A model generated the notes under the pieces. That model was not told where the DNA came from. It worked only from the letters and a program-made list of their open reading frames with translations, and did not search any database. Shown piece after piece: positions 17,264 through 25,397 of a DNA stretch of 41,572 nt. Within the stretch, counting starts at the first letter, position 1. Every line of letters begins with the position of its first letter. The stretch spans positions 1 to 41,572 of the forward strand of contig JAKEFC010000076.1 in assembly GCA_022616235.1 (NCBI GenBank). Direction: 5' to 3'. The translations under genes were made by a program, and so were the position numbers. The DNA comes from Planctomycetota bacterium (GTDB lineage Bacteria > Planctomycetota > UBA8108 > UBA1146 > JAKEFC01).

Positions 17264-17347
17264 GCCGGAGTGGCGGAACTGGCAGACGCGCTAGATTCAA
17301 AATCTGGTGCCCGCAAGGGTGTGTGGGTTCGAGTCCCACCTCTGGCA
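17264..17347 (+). tRNA. tRNA-Leu (CAA)
   Basis: This 84-base class II tRNA has the acceptor GCCGGAG paired with CTCTGGC (one wobble), anticodon stem CTAGA/TCTGG and loop TTCAAAA (anticodon CAA). The long variable arm is TGCCCGCAAGGGTGT and the T arm is GTGGG TTCGAGT CCCAC. The discriminator is A and CCA is not encoded. An integrase remnant is oriented toward its 3' end, as expected for an attachment site. Confidence 0.95.
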
Positions 17348-18005
17348 TTCTCACTCCCCTACCGGACTCGTCGCGTCTACTCACGTCCTGCGCGTGAGTT
17401 ACGGCGAGCTTTGCATCGCCGTTCGCGCGCTCCGCGTGCGCTGTCATTCTGTCAGGAAAAGTCTCCTGCGTTCTCGAATCGGCCGGAGTTGGTGCAAGCA
17501 GCGGTGCAAGCGCGCGAGGAGCGGAATCGTCCGTCCCCGTCGCGCGTACCGCGCCCGCGACGCGCGCCGGAGTACCGTCGAGGCGCAGCTCCGGCAAGGC
17601 GCCTAGCGCCCCGTATACGTCGAGCAACTTGGGATCGGTGTACACTGTCATGGTGAGGTCGATGCTCGCGTGGCGCATGGCAGCCTGCGCCGTGCGCGGC
17701 GCCACGCCGCCCTTCGACAAGAGAGTCCCGAACGTGGTGCGGAGCGCGTGCACGTCCACCGTGCGCCCGCGCTCGTCGCGTTTCGGAATGCCGGCAACGG
17801 CGAGGTCGCGGTCGAGGAACCTCACAAGCCCCGCCGGAGCGTGGAAAAGCGGCGTGCTCGGAACGTGGCCCGACTCGGCGATCCACTGCGCCAGCTCGGC
17901 CGCAAGGTCGCGCCGAAGCGGCACGCGGGCGCCTCTTCGGCTCTTCTCGTCGGCCGCATGGAGCACCGCGTACGGCTTGCGGCCCGTCGAGGTCGCTGCA
18001 AAGGG
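17348..18005 (-). pseudogene. Tyrosine recombinase C-terminal fragment (remnant A)
   Basis: The minus strand encodes the catalytic half of a tyrosine recombinase of the type seen in planctomycete genomes: PYAVLHAADEKSRRGARVPL, PLFHAPAGLVRFLDRDLAVA, GIPKRDERGRTVDVHALRTT (the H-x-x-R box) and MRHASIDLTMTVYTDPKLL (the second His and the Tyr nucleophile). The N-terminal domain is missing: homology ends near 18005, just after an apparent one-base frameshift in the LDLDGPQ/PYAV region. The reading frame stays open past the integrase end, through the antisense of tRNA-Leu, as far as 17115. The catalytic residues remain, but without the core-binding half it should be inactive. Confidence 0.8.
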
Positions 18006-18018
18006 CAGCACCTGGACC

Positions 18019-18351
18019 TCATGGCATGGAATTCCAGAGTTCGAACCGTTCGCGCAATTCACCGCCGAGATGACCGAGGCGCCGTACGAATCGATTAGCA
18101 TGAATCGCTACTGGGTTGTTTGCAATCACGTAGGATGTTCTCACCAAGCCTGTAGCAGGGAAGTCGGGATCGCTCTGTTCGAGCAGGAAGTGCGCAACTT
18201 CGTCGTAAAGGTCGAGCTGGCTGGAGATCGGAATACTAATGAAACGGTCCGTTTTGGAAGGACCAGCGGCGACTACCAGCCATGGCCGCCGATCGATGTT
18301 CCCCCTCAAAGGAACAGTGCACAGGTGGATCTCAAAGAGCCGCGGCCCCAT
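18019..18351 (-). CDS. PemK/MazF-like protein (possible toxin)
   Basis: This 110-residue protein opens with short strands (LFEIHLCTVPL), then RRPWLVVAAG, FISIPISSQ, TGLVRTSYVI and a closing helix RFVRRLGHLGGELRERF. The order RRPxLVV / IPISS / GLVRxSxV / RRLGxLxxEL is that of PemK/MazF-family proteins, many of which are endoribonuclease toxins. The usual N-terminal GDIV/W strand is replaced, so activity is uncertain. An in-frame stop lies just upstream of ATG 18351. It is the last gene of a three-gene operon, 22 bases after the 82-residue gene, which is positioned like an antitoxin but resembles none I know. The region is visibly richer in A/T than its flanks. Confidence 0.55.
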   Translation of the reverse strand: MGPRLFEIHLCTVPLRGNIDRRPWLVVAAGPSKTDRFISIPISSQLDLYDEVAHFLLEQSDPDFPATGLVRTSYVIANNPVAIHANRFVRRLGHLGGELRERFELWNSMP

Positions 18352-18373
18352 CCGTCATTGCAATTCACGGCCG

Positions 18374-18622
18374 CTAGTATCCGAGTTCTGGTCGGTACGG
18401 GAATTCGCTTCGGGCAAACTGATCCTCCGTCAAGACTCGATGGCGACCCCACAACAAGTACCGCTCAATGACGACGACATTCACCGGGCTCGCATCGGTG
18501 ACCGCCGACTCGACGTAATGCAGATCCTCTGAGGGCCACCCGGCAATCTGCACGGCACGCCCGGTTTCAAGCTGGCCGTGAGTGAAAAAGACCTTGGCGT
18601 CGCTCCCGCTCACTGGAGACAT
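18374..18622 (-). CDS. Hypothetical 82-residue protein
   Basis: I do not recognise this small soluble protein. Its start codon overlaps the stop of the DUF6941-like gene (TGATG at 18624-18620), so translation is coupled. The sequence is mixed alpha/beta (SDAKVFFTHGQLETGR, NVVVIERYLLWGRHRVL) with no membrane segment or DNA-binding motif. Its place directly before a PemK/MazF-like gene would suit an antitoxin, but no helix-turn-helix, ribbon-helix-helix or AbrB pattern is visible. It may instead be an accessory of the DUF6941-like protein. Confidence 0.6.
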   Translation of the reverse strand: MSPVSGSDAKVFFTHGQLETGRAVQIAGWPSEDLHYVESAVTDASPVNVVVIERYLLWGRHRVLTEDQFARSEFPYRPELGY

Positions 18623-19023
18623 CAGGTGCTTCCTTCCGTTGTCGTGCGAGCTTCTACTGCGTGGATCTCCCACGAGTCGATCATTTGGCGGTCAACGAGA
18701 AGTGAAAATGTATATCGGCCATACCGTGGAAGAATAAAACCAAAGTCCAGCGCAGTCAGAGCAGTACCTCCACCCTCGGGAACGTCGAAGCCTCCGGAAA
18801 TGTCCGGAGCGATCGACTGACCGTCTTCGTTCAGCACGCGAATCGTGAACTCATGCGGCCCCACTTCTGCCAGGTCCCCCTTGATTCGGGCGACCAATGA
18901 GCCCCTGAAGATGATCGATTGTGTCGATTGGGCATGGACCTTGTTGATCCCGCAGCGAAGCATGCTCACGGTTCCATCTCCGTGGGCTCTTGCGGAATCA
19001 GCGAGCAGCAGGAATCCTCGCAC
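18622..19023 (-). CDS. DUF6941-like protein
   Basis: The 133-residue protein opens MRGFLLLADSARAHGDG and continues with beta strands (VARIKGDLAEVGPHEFTIRV, EDGQSI, GGFDVPEGGG, LPRYGRYTFSLLVD). I recall this pattern from DUF6941, whose function is unknown. It looks like a small beta-sandwich without signal or membrane segments. The start is GTG at 19023, supported by GGAGG six bases upstream. It heads a three-gene operon driven by the promoter at 19059-19087, inside an AT-richer segment between two integrase remnants, which suggests horizontal acquisition. Confidence 0.65.
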   Translation of the reverse strand: MRGFLLLADSARAHGDGTVSMLRCGINKVHAQSTQSIIFRGSLVARIKGDLAEVGPHEFTIRVLNEDGQSIAPDISGGFDVPEGGGTALTALDFGFILPRYGRYTFSLLVDRQMIDSWEIHAVEARTTTEGST

Positions 19024-19055
19024 TCATTGCCTCCCAGACCAGACACACGACTACG

Positions 19056-19132
19056 GTAAGTCTACTCCGCCATTACAGTTAAGGCAACTCACACCGATGA
19101 CAATCGTAATCACTTACGGGTAGTAGACTTAC
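19056..19132. repeat. Perfect 11-base inverted repeat
   Basis: GTAAGTCTACT at 19056-19066 is the exact reverse complement of AGTAGACTTAC at 19122-19132, with 55 bases between. One arm contains the predicted -10 box of the cargo operon. It could be an operator pair or the mark of a recombination event. Confidence 0.6.
19059..19087 (-). promoter_or_regulatory. Promoter of the DUF6941-like operon
   Basis: On the minus strand TTGCCT (19087-19082) and TAGACT (19064-19059) are 17 bases apart. The -10 box lies within one arm of an 11-base inverted repeat (19056-19066 and 19122-19132), so a regulator binding the repeat would control it. Confidence 0.5.
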
Positions 19133-19211
19133 TCGCGGCAAGAGCATCAACCGTTCTTCGCAGCTCTACATCGGGCACCTTCCGGTGGTGCTGGAGCACG
19201 ACGGCGGACGA

Positions 19212-19640
19212 CTAGGCTTCGCCACCGCGCGCGCAGCGCGTTTTCCGGCCGGCGGTCCATGTTGGCGTCGCATGGAGCACCGCATAGGGCTGCGCGGCGT
19301 CGAGATCGAGCTGGCCCGCGGTGAGGGATGCCAGCACCCCCCGCCGAAGTCCCGTGAGCGCGAGGGGTTTGTAAATGAGCGCGCGCTCCTGGCCGAGGCG
19401 CTCAAGTTTCGCGAGCCGCTCGGGATGATCGCTCAGGCGGCGCCGAACTTGTTCCACGGCGGAATCGAGATCGTCGAACGCGACGGGCTCGGCGCACCCG
19501 GCAGGACTCCCCTGTTCGGCAAGCGGCCGAAGCCGCGCCGCCTTGAGAAACCGGCAAAACTGTGAATCGGTGAGCGCGCGACGTTGGCGCCGGATATCGA
19601 CGTGTTCGCTCAACTTCTTCACGCGCTCAAACGGTTTCGC
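19212..19640 (-). pseudogene. Tyrosine recombinase middle fragment (remnant B)
   Basis: The minus strand encodes the junction of the N-terminal and catalytic domains of the same integrase type: KPFERVKKLSEHVD, RRQRRALTDSQFCRFLKAAR, RPLAE and LGQERALIYKPLALTGLRRG, which holds the first catalytic Arg, then VLASLTAGQLDLDAAQPYAV. It then diverges and meets a stop at 19212. The stretch LDLDAAQPYAVLHA corresponds to the edge of remnant A, but the DNA differs, apart from a shared 15-mer. The fragments therefore come from two related integrases rather than one split gene. The upstream half (to about 19750) stays open but is not recognisable. Confidence 0.75.
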
Positions 19641-19860
19641 GACAGGTTGCCGACGAGATGCTCGCGCTTCGCCGTGGGATTCGAGGCGGCGTAGACCGGA
19701 CCGCGATTCGTGACCACTTCGACCGAAACGTTGTCGGTTCCTGAATTTCTGTCATCGATCCGCTGTTGAGACTGCCGTGAACGTCAAAGGCGCAGTCCCT
19801 CGCGACGCGACGCAAGCAACGCGCGACTCGGAGCTGCGCTCGACTCCACGATTCCGTTTC
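19641..19860. other. Decayed region upstream of integrase remnant B
   Basis: Short open frames run in several phases here, but none has family similarity or a start signal. I take it as degraded accessory DNA. Confidence 0.35.
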
Positions 19861-19889
19861 TTGTCCCCGGAATGCAGCATTAGTAAAAT
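19861..19889 (+). promoter_or_regulatory. Promoter of the small membrane protein gene
   Basis: TTGTCC (19861-19866) and TAAAAT (19884-19889) are 17 bases apart, 77 bases before the start codon at 19966. Confidence 0.5.
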
Positions 19890-19965
19890 TAGGCGGCTCC
19901 AGTCCAAGACCTAACGCAGAGCTTGTCAGTGCCAAACGCAACGCGAGACTTAGGAGGAAGTGGCC

Positions 19966-20349
19966 ATGAAGCCGGTATGGATAGGCTCGCTCTTCGCGCT
20001 TTTCGTGATAAGCCAAATTGCGCTTGGTGGTATGCACTGGATGACGTACCGCGGCCAAAAAGTACAACTGGAACTCCTACGCAAGGAAGTGTCCGCCCTA
20101 CCGGGTCGGGTCGTACGAGCATTTGAACTGACAGAGGAGTTCAATCTGCGAGAAGCGGAGGATCAGTTGGTACTCAGGGAATTGAGACATTACTTCGAGA
20201 ACCCGGGAACGCCAAGCCCGTGGGATACTCCAGGCACCGCCTGTTATCGCCAGAGGATTCGCAAGCCAGTTGGGTTCGATCAATGGAAATCCATTCAGGA
20301 ATACAAATCAGTGCAAGGGGATTCAGTTGAGCTGGAGGACGCGAAGTAG
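19966..20349 (+). CDS. Small single-pass membrane protein, hypothetical
   Basis: The 127-residue protein begins with a basic residue pair and one hydrophobic segment (about 5-24, WIGSLFALFVISQIALGG), then a soluble, charged tail with helical heptad spacing (VQLELLRKEVSALPGRVVRAF). It is probably anchored in the inner membrane with the tail outside the cytoplasm. AGGAGG eight bases before ATG 19966 strongly supports the start. The codon use is less GC-rich than that of neighbouring core genes, consistent with the accessory region. I do not recognise the family. Confidence 0.7.
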   Translation: MKPVWIGSLFALFVISQIALGGMHWMTYRGQKVQLELLRKEVSALPGRVVRAFELTEEFNLREAEDQLVLRELRHYFENPGTPSPWDTPGTACYRQRIRKPVGFDQWKSIQEYKSVQGDSVELEDAK

Positions 20350-20637
20350 GTACTCATCAGCAGGGACGATACGACTGAGCGAGGGCCCAGCTAGCGTGAT
20401 GCTCAGCAAAGGTGAGTGGCGCCTCCCCCGTTGACGGGTGGAGATCCCCTCCCGGTGGTAGGTCAGGGTCTCGACGTGCGGAGCGCCGGCGCGGGGAGCA
20501 GATTCCAATGGAACAAGGAAAGCGAAACGACTTGTCCAACGTGGGACAATTGCACGGGGGCGTATCTCGGCAGCAAGCCAATCGTTGGCGTTTTGTTGCT
20601 TCCTTGCCCGAACGCGCATTCGAGCGCCACTTCGAAT

Positions 20638-20850
20638 CGAGCGAGGTCTTGGACGGCGGTGGCATGACCCCGCCTTTCTCCGCATTCATGCGCAGCGTGG
20701 CTCCAACTGCTGTGCGTGCCGCAAGGAGAAAGGCTGCGTCGAGCCGCAGGACTCCATGCGTGGCGCTTCGGGCGCGGATCCGACATCTCCCCGCGTTCAT
20801 GCGTAGCGTGGCGGCAACCGCCGAGCGGGCCGCTAGACGAGCCGCGACGC
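20638..20850. repeat. Dispersed repeat, copy 2
   Basis: Positions 20640-20772 match copy 1 at 2751-2889. A sub-unit (CATTCATGCGCAGCGTGGC at about 20684; GTTCATGCGTAGCGTGGC at about 20797) is repeated inside this copy, so the element is modular. Identity is about four of five bases by eye. Confidence 0.7.
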
Positions 20851-20894
20851 ACCCAGGCGGCGCTTCGCGCTTCGGGAGATCGCGCACGAAAACG

Positions 20895-20932
20895 CGAAAC
20901 GCCCGGGGAGCGCGTTCGCTGCGCTCCGCGGG
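20895..20932 (-). terminator. Terminator-like palindrome after the NHL-repeat gene
   Basis: On the minus strand CGGAGCGC pairs with GCGCTCC(G), flanked by CGCCCG and CGGGCG arms, followed by TTT. The T run is short, so this is a weak call. Confidence 0.4.
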
Positions 20933-20974
20933 CGTGTGTCTCTAGTTCTCGGTTGGCTGCCCGCCGCCGGCCGC

Positions 20975-23900
20975 TCAGCGGATCCGAACGAGCCTGCTGT
21001 TCTTCATGTCGGCGGTCCAAAGGTCTTGGCCGTTGAAGAACACTCCGCGCGGCTCGGCGAGCGTATCGGTCGCGGGCGTCGACGCACCGCGGTTCGCGGC
21101 GTTGGCGCTGAAGCTCGCCTGCCCGAGGACGACGCTGAGGCCCGTCCCCGTGTCCGTCGGGATCGTGTTGAACACCATCAGGCGATGGTTGCCGCTGTCC
21201 GCGACGATCAGACGCGCTCCATCCGTGGCGAGCGCGGTCGGGCCGTTCATGCGCGTCGTGCCGGCGTTCGGCTCCGCGCTCGTCAGGTTCGGCTGGCCGA
21301 GCACGAAGTCGGCGTCGACGTCGTTGGCGGATGGCACGACTCCGAAGACGACGACGCGGTAGTTGCCGCGATCCGCGATGTACAGCCTACCCGCGTGCTC
21401 GAGGAGCCCGGACGGGCGGAAGAGATGCCCCGCGCGCACGAAGTCGCCTCGATTCGGCAGGTTCGCTGTGAAGCTCGCCTGGCCGATGACCGCGTCCGCC
21501 GCGATGCCGTTCACCGTCAAGGTCGTGATGTCGTCGTAGACGAGGACGCGGTGATTGTCGCGATCCGCGACCAGCAACTGTCCGCCGCTCGCGATCTCCA
21601 CGGCGACCGGCGAGTCCATCGTCGCGCCGGAGAGTCCCCCCGTATTCGCGGTGTTCGCCGTCAGCGCCGGCTGGCCGACGACGACGTTCGCCGCGGTGCC
21701 GCTCGAGGTCGGAATCGTGTTGAAAATGAGGACGCGGTTGTTTCCCGAGTCCGCAATGACGAGGCGCGTCCCGTCGGTCGCGACCCCCTCCGGCTCGAAG
21801 AGCGTCGCCGCCCCGGCGCTGCCGCCCTGATTCGGGAGCGTGTCGAAGAGATTCGCCTGACCGATCGCGACGCTCGGCGCGGCGTTGCCCACGGTCGGCG
21901 TCGTGTTGTAGATGAGCACGCGGTTGTTCAGCTTGTCGGCCACGATCATCTTGCCGGCCGTGAATGCGATCGCGGTCGGATGATTCAGGACGTGGCCCTT
22001 CGCATCCGAGGTCACGAACGAGGGCTGGCCCTGCTCGAGGTCGGCGGATGGATTGGTCGTGGTCGGGACCGTCGCGAAGTCGAGCACGCGGTGGTTCGCC
22101 GTGTCCGCGACGAAGAAGCGCTGCGACGTCGCGTCGGAGACGTGCACGGCGGTAGGGAAAGCGAGCGTGCTCGCCGCCGGGGCGCCGCCGGCGTTTTGAC
22201 TCGCGCCGGTGAGCGCGCTCTGGCCGATCGCCGCGGCCGCGGCTTCCCCGCTCGTGAGCGTCGCGCCGTCGTAGTAGAGGGCGCGGTGATTGTCCGTGTC
22301 GGCTACGTAGATCGCGTTTGCGCGCGCCGCGACGCCGGATGGCGCGTTCAGCGTTCCCGCCGCGGCCGCTCCCCCTTGATTCGCAGCAGTCGTCGTGAAC
22401 ACGGTCTGACCGAGCACGCGATCGGCGCTCGCGCCCGTCGCGGGGCTCGCGCTCAGGAACACGAGCACTCGATGATTGCCGGTATCTGCGACGGCCACGA
22501 AGCCCGTGCCGCCGTTCATGGCGACCGTCGGTCCGAGGAAGACGTCGAAGGGTGCGCTCATCGTGGCGGCGCCGGCGGTCGTTCCCGCGTTCTCGAGGCC
22601 GCTGCCGAAGGAGCTTTGCCCGAGCACCGTGCTCGCCGCCGCGTTCGATCCCGAAGGAATGCTGCTCCAGATCAGGGTTCGATGGTTGCCGGCGTCGGCG
22701 ACGGCGAGCTGGCCCCCCGCGACGTGGAGCCCGGCGGGAGACGAGAGCGTGCGGCTGTCCGGGGTCGCGTTCCCGTCGTTCGCTTCTCGCGAAACGAAGT
22801 CGTCGTGGCCGAGCACGATGTCCGCGTCCACGCCGTCGGGCAAGTCATAGAGTCCCGTCGAGCCATCGATGACGTCGTTGAAGACGAGCACGCGATGGTT
22901 GTTCGTGTCGCTCACGAAGAGCTGATTCGTCGCGGCGTTGAAGTGCACGTCCGTCGGGGACCACATCGTGCCCGCGAGCGCCCCCGGCGTCGTCGCCGAG
23001 CTTCGGTTCGGCAGATTCTGGAAAAGGTCGGCCTGACCGAGGACCGCGAACGCGGTCGCGTTGTTGCCCGTCGGCCGATCGGAGTAGACGAGTACGCGAT
23101 TGTTCTGGCTGTCGGCGACGAAGAAGAGGTCGATCCCGGTGAAGGTATTCGCTCCGACGGTCACGCTCCCCTCGAAGTGGAACACTCCCTGCGGCGAGTA
23201 GAAGCCGTTGCCGCCCACATCCGGGGTGGAAGAGTCGATGTTGCCCGGGAAGGTGGAACCCGGCTGGCCCAGGAAGAATGGCGTCGAGCCCTGCGTGTCG
23301 ATGTCCACCTGGGTCGACGCGGTGACGGCGTTTCCGGTCGAAGTGGTGTCGCGGATACCGGGCGTCGCGGACATCGCGACGCCGGATGGGCTCCCCGCCG
23401 TGGTCGTCGCGGCGGAGAAGATGCCGCTCGTCGTGATGACGGGCGATGCATCGACCGTGAGCAGGATGCCGCGATTCGTCGCGGCGTTCGAAAACGCGGT
23501 CATCCCGGGGCTCGCGCCCAGGCTGTCCCCCGTCACGGGCAGCGCGAAGTTGCCGGCGACGGTCTGGCCGGCGGGGATCTCGATCGGTTTCGAGAATTCG
23601 CAAAGGATCGTGTCGCCGGTGTTGTCCGACCCGTTGTTGTCGGAATCATTGGAAGTCGCGCGGACGAGTACCGGACTCGTGGTAGTCTCGTCGGCGATGA
23701 TGATCGCGTTCACGGATGGGCGCGCGTCATCCCCGAAGTGATCGCCGATGTTGATGGTTCCGGAAGACTTGATGTTCAACCGCGTGACGTCGGGCTCGAT
23801 GTTAGGGTCGGTGCCGAGCACGAGCTCGATTCGCGTCGATCCGGGGACGGTCTGCGAGAGGGTCGCTCCGGTTCCGAAGGACTCCGTGTCGAGATTGAAC

Positions 23901-24163
23901 GCGAACGCGTTCGCGAAGGTGGATACGATCCTGACGACCCCATCGAAGGTGAATACCAAGACGTCGCCCTCGTCGACGTCGTTGCCATCGACGTCGATGA
24001 ACTCGACTACGGTGATGCGCGGTCCCGAGGAGTTGTTCTTCGCGAAGTTGTTGAGGATCGAGGCGTCCGATCCCTTGCAGCCGAAGCTCGCGAGCAGCAG
24101 CGTGGAAGCGGCCAACGCGAGCGAGTATTGCAGTGCGGCGAAAGCAGGCGTGGTGGAGCGCAA
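20975..24163 (-). CDS. NHL-repeat beta-propeller lipoprotein
   Basis: The 1,062-residue protein starts with a lipoprotein signal (lipobox ASFGC, C29). The N-terminal part (about 40-300) is beta-rich and resembles Ig-like or cadherin-like domains (DVLVFTFDGVVRIVS, ITVVEFIDVDGNDVDEGD). From about residue 330 onward come twelve copies of an NHL-like unit with the core pattern ADxxNHRVLVF, spaced about 55-65 residues and often followed by VLGQxxF. That is enough for two six-bladed propellers. Such proteins are surface-exposed and bind proteins or glycans. The start is TTG at 24163 with a purine-rich GGGAAAGGGAAAG just upstream. It is monocistronic. Confidence 0.85.
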   Translation of the reverse strand: MRSTTPAFAALQYSLALAASTLLLASFGCKGSDASILNNFAKNNSSGPRITVVEFIDVDGNDVDEGDVLVFTFDGVVRIVSTFANAFAFNLDTESFGTGATLSQTVPGSTRIELVLGTDPNIEPDVTRLNIKSSGTINIGDHFGDDARPSVNAIIIADETTTSPVLVRATSNDSDNNGSDNTGDTILCEFSKPIEIPAGQTVAGNFALPVTGDSLGASPGMTAFSNAATNRGILLTVDASPVITTSGIFSAATTTAGSPSGVAMSATPGIRDTTSTGNAVTASTQVDIDTQGSTPFFLGQPGSTFPGNIDSSTPDVGGNGFYSPQGVFHFEGSVTVGANTFTGIDLFFVADSQNNRVLVYSDRPTGNNATAFAVLGQADLFQNLPNRSSATTPGALAGTMWSPTDVHFNAATNQLFVSDTNNHRVLVFNDVIDGSTGLYDLPDGVDADIVLGHDDFVSREANDGNATPDSRTLSSPAGLHVAGGQLAVADAGNHRTLIWSSIPSGSNAAASTVLGQSSFGSGLENAGTTAGAATMSAPFDVFLGPTVAMNGGTGFVAVADTGNHRVLVFLSASPATGASADRVLGQTVFTTTAANQGGAAAAGTLNAPSGVAARANAIYVADTDNHRALYYDGATLTSGEAAAAAIGQSALTGASQNAGGAPAASTLAFPTAVHVSDATSQRFFVADTANHRVLDFATVPTTTNPSADLEQGQPSFVTSDAKGHVLNHPTAIAFTAGKMIVADKLNNRVLIYNTTPTVGNAAPSVAIGQANLFDTLPNQGGSAGAATLFEPEGVATDGTRLVIADSGNNRVLIFNTIPTSSGTAANVVVGQPALTANTANTGGLSGATMDSPVAVEIASGGQLLVADRDNHRVLVYDDITTLTVNGIAADAVIGQASFTANLPNRGDFVRAGHLFRPSGLLEHAGRLYIADRGNYRVVVFGVVPSANDVDADFVLGQPNLTSAEPNAGTTRMNGPTALATDGARLIVADSGNHRLMVFNTIPTDTGTGLSVVLGQASFSANAANRGASTPATDTLAEPRGVFFNGQDLWTADMKNSRLVRIR

Positions 24164-24373
24164 GATCTTTCCCTTTCCCTCTTTTCGGTAGCGACTGGGC
24201 CAGCGAGATCGGCGCGGGCGGCGCGCACGAAGCGCACTCCCCCGGGAGGAACGGATCTCGCTCTAGTTTCGGCAGGGACTGGACTCGAACTTTGCTTCCG
24301 TTTGGCGGCGTTCGAGGGGAGGGAGAGACGAGCGAAACGCGCGACGCGGGTTACCGGAACCGGCGGAACCGGC

Positions 24374-24736
24374 TCATACCCCCGCGAGCGCCTTCCGGCC
24401 CGAGGCGATCGATTCGGCGAGCGTGAAGACGAGGTTCAGGCGGGTCAACTCGAAGAGTTCGCGAATCTCCGGCCGCAGCGCACAGATGGCGAGCTCGGCG
24501 CGCGCCGACCGCGCCCTTTTCAGCATCGTGACGAGCATGCCGATTCCCGCGCTCGCGATGTAGTCGACTTCTGCGAAGCAAAGGGCGATTTTCACGCTCC
24601 CCGCGGCGAGCGCTCCGGCGATCGCATCTCGAAGCGGGCCCACGCTTTCTTCCGTGATGGATCCGGCGGCGTGGATCTCCACGATGCCTTCGCTCGTCGC
24701 GCTCTTCACTTGGAACACGGGGGGCTTCACGGGCAT
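24374..24736 (-). CDS. STAS-domain anti-anti-sigma-factor-like protein
   Basis: This 120-residue single-domain protein matches the SpoIIAA/RsbV fold: IVEIHAAGSIT opening strands, then DYIASAGIGMLVTMLKRAR, where S62 sits at the position phosphorylated in family members, and a closing ELFELTRLNLVF helix-strand. It would switch an anti-sigma factor or serve in a stressosome-like module, but no kinase or phosphatase gene is near. The ATG at 24736 is preferred because the domain starts there; an upstream ATG (24823) would add 29 unrelated residues. It lies downstream of rpsI on the same strand. Confidence 0.85.
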   Translation of the reverse strand: MPVKPPVFQVKSATSEGIVEIHAAGSITEESVGPLRDAIAGALAAGSVKIALCFAEVDYIASAGIGMLVTMLKRARSARAELAICALRPEIRELFELTRLNLVFTLAESIASGRKALAGV

Positions 24737-24865
24737 GACGGCGCTCACTTCGCTTCGAAGGGTTTGCGGCGGGAGCGCGGCTTTCGCGGGCGAGACTTGG
24801 GCACAGGGCGCTCGCTTGGGCACGGGGCTCCCCTGTCGCTATCGACCGCAATGCCGACAGAACTT

Positions 24866-24945
24866 GAGAGAGGGACGCATCGTTTGGAGTGCCGTGCCGG
24901 CAATTCCCGAGAGAGGGACCTACCGTTTTGAGTGCTGCGCCGGCA
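24866..24945. repeat. Two tandem 37-base repeats after rpsI
   Basis: GAGAGAGGGAC...GCCGGCA occurs at 24866-24902 and 24909-24945 with about five of six bases matching. On the minus strand the last 15 bases of rpsI (CTCCAAGCGGTAG) show partial likeness to the same unit, suggesting the repeats arose from the gene's 3' end. Confidence 0.55.
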
Positions 24946-24962
24946 GGTCTTTGGAAATGGTC

Positions 24963-25391
24963 CTACCGCTTGGAGTATTGGAAGGACTTGCGGGCCTTCT
25001 TGCGGCCGTATTTCTTCCGCTCCACCATGCGCGCGTCGCGCGTGAGGAAGCGTCCGTCGCGGAGGGGCTGCCCGAATTCGCCGTTCGCGGAAGCGAGAGC
25101 GCGACCGAGCCCCATGACGAAGGCCCCCGCCTGGCCGCTCACGCCGCCGCCTTGAATCGTCGCCCAAATATCGTAGGTGCGAACGGCCTTGGTCGCGCGA
25201 AGCGGACTACGGACGTATTCCTGAACGCGCAGCATCGGAAAATACTCTTCGCAGCTCCGGCCGTTGATCCGGATCCGGCCGGTGCCTTCCGCCATGCGAA
25301 CGCGTGCGACGGAGCGCTTCCGCCGTCCGGTGCCGAGGTAGAACGCCGTAGGTCGATGGACTACCGCGACATCTTCAACGTTCGCTGTCAA
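24963..25391 (-). CDS. rpsI: 30S ribosomal protein S9
   Basis: The 142-residue protein shows the S9 pattern: YLGTGRRKRSVARVRM, GRIRINGR, IQGGGVSGQAGAF, GLGRAL, LTRDARMVERKKYGRKKARK and the basic C-terminus SFQYSKR that reaches the ribosomal P site. The length is normal, with a short N-terminal extension. It follows rplM by six bases, the conserved bacterial order. Confidence 0.97.
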   Translation of the reverse strand: MTANVEDVAVVHRPTAFYLGTGRRKRSVARVRMAEGTGRIRINGRSCEEYFPMLRVQEYVRSPLRATKAVRTYDIWATIQGGGVSGQAGAFVMGLGRALASANGEFGQPLRDGRFLTRDARMVERKKYGRKKARKSFQYSKR

Positions 25392-25397
25392 AGGCTC

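Larger units (their letters stand above)
20350..20974. other. Intergenic region with dispersed repeat copy 2
   Basis: No gene is supported in these 625 bases. Open frames exist on both strands but have no start signals or similarity. It holds the dispersed repeat (20638-20850) and a terminator-like palindrome at 20895-20932. Confidence 0.5.

Noticed and set aside
17115-17347. Continuation of the integrase frame through the antisense of tRNA-Leu
   Set aside because: The translated stretch (VGLEPTHPCGHQ...) is the usual artefact of translating a tRNA gene backward; it is not evidence for a longer protein.
20412-20945. 177-codon plus-strand frame over dispersed repeat copy 2
   Set aside because: It follows the repeat and lacks a start signal; the frame open in both repeat copies is on the other strand.
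20936-24931. Very long open frame on the plus strand opposite the NHL-repeat gene
   Set aside because: It is the antisense of a clear repeat protein, Arg-rich and without family features. GC-rich DNA commonly leaves such frames open.
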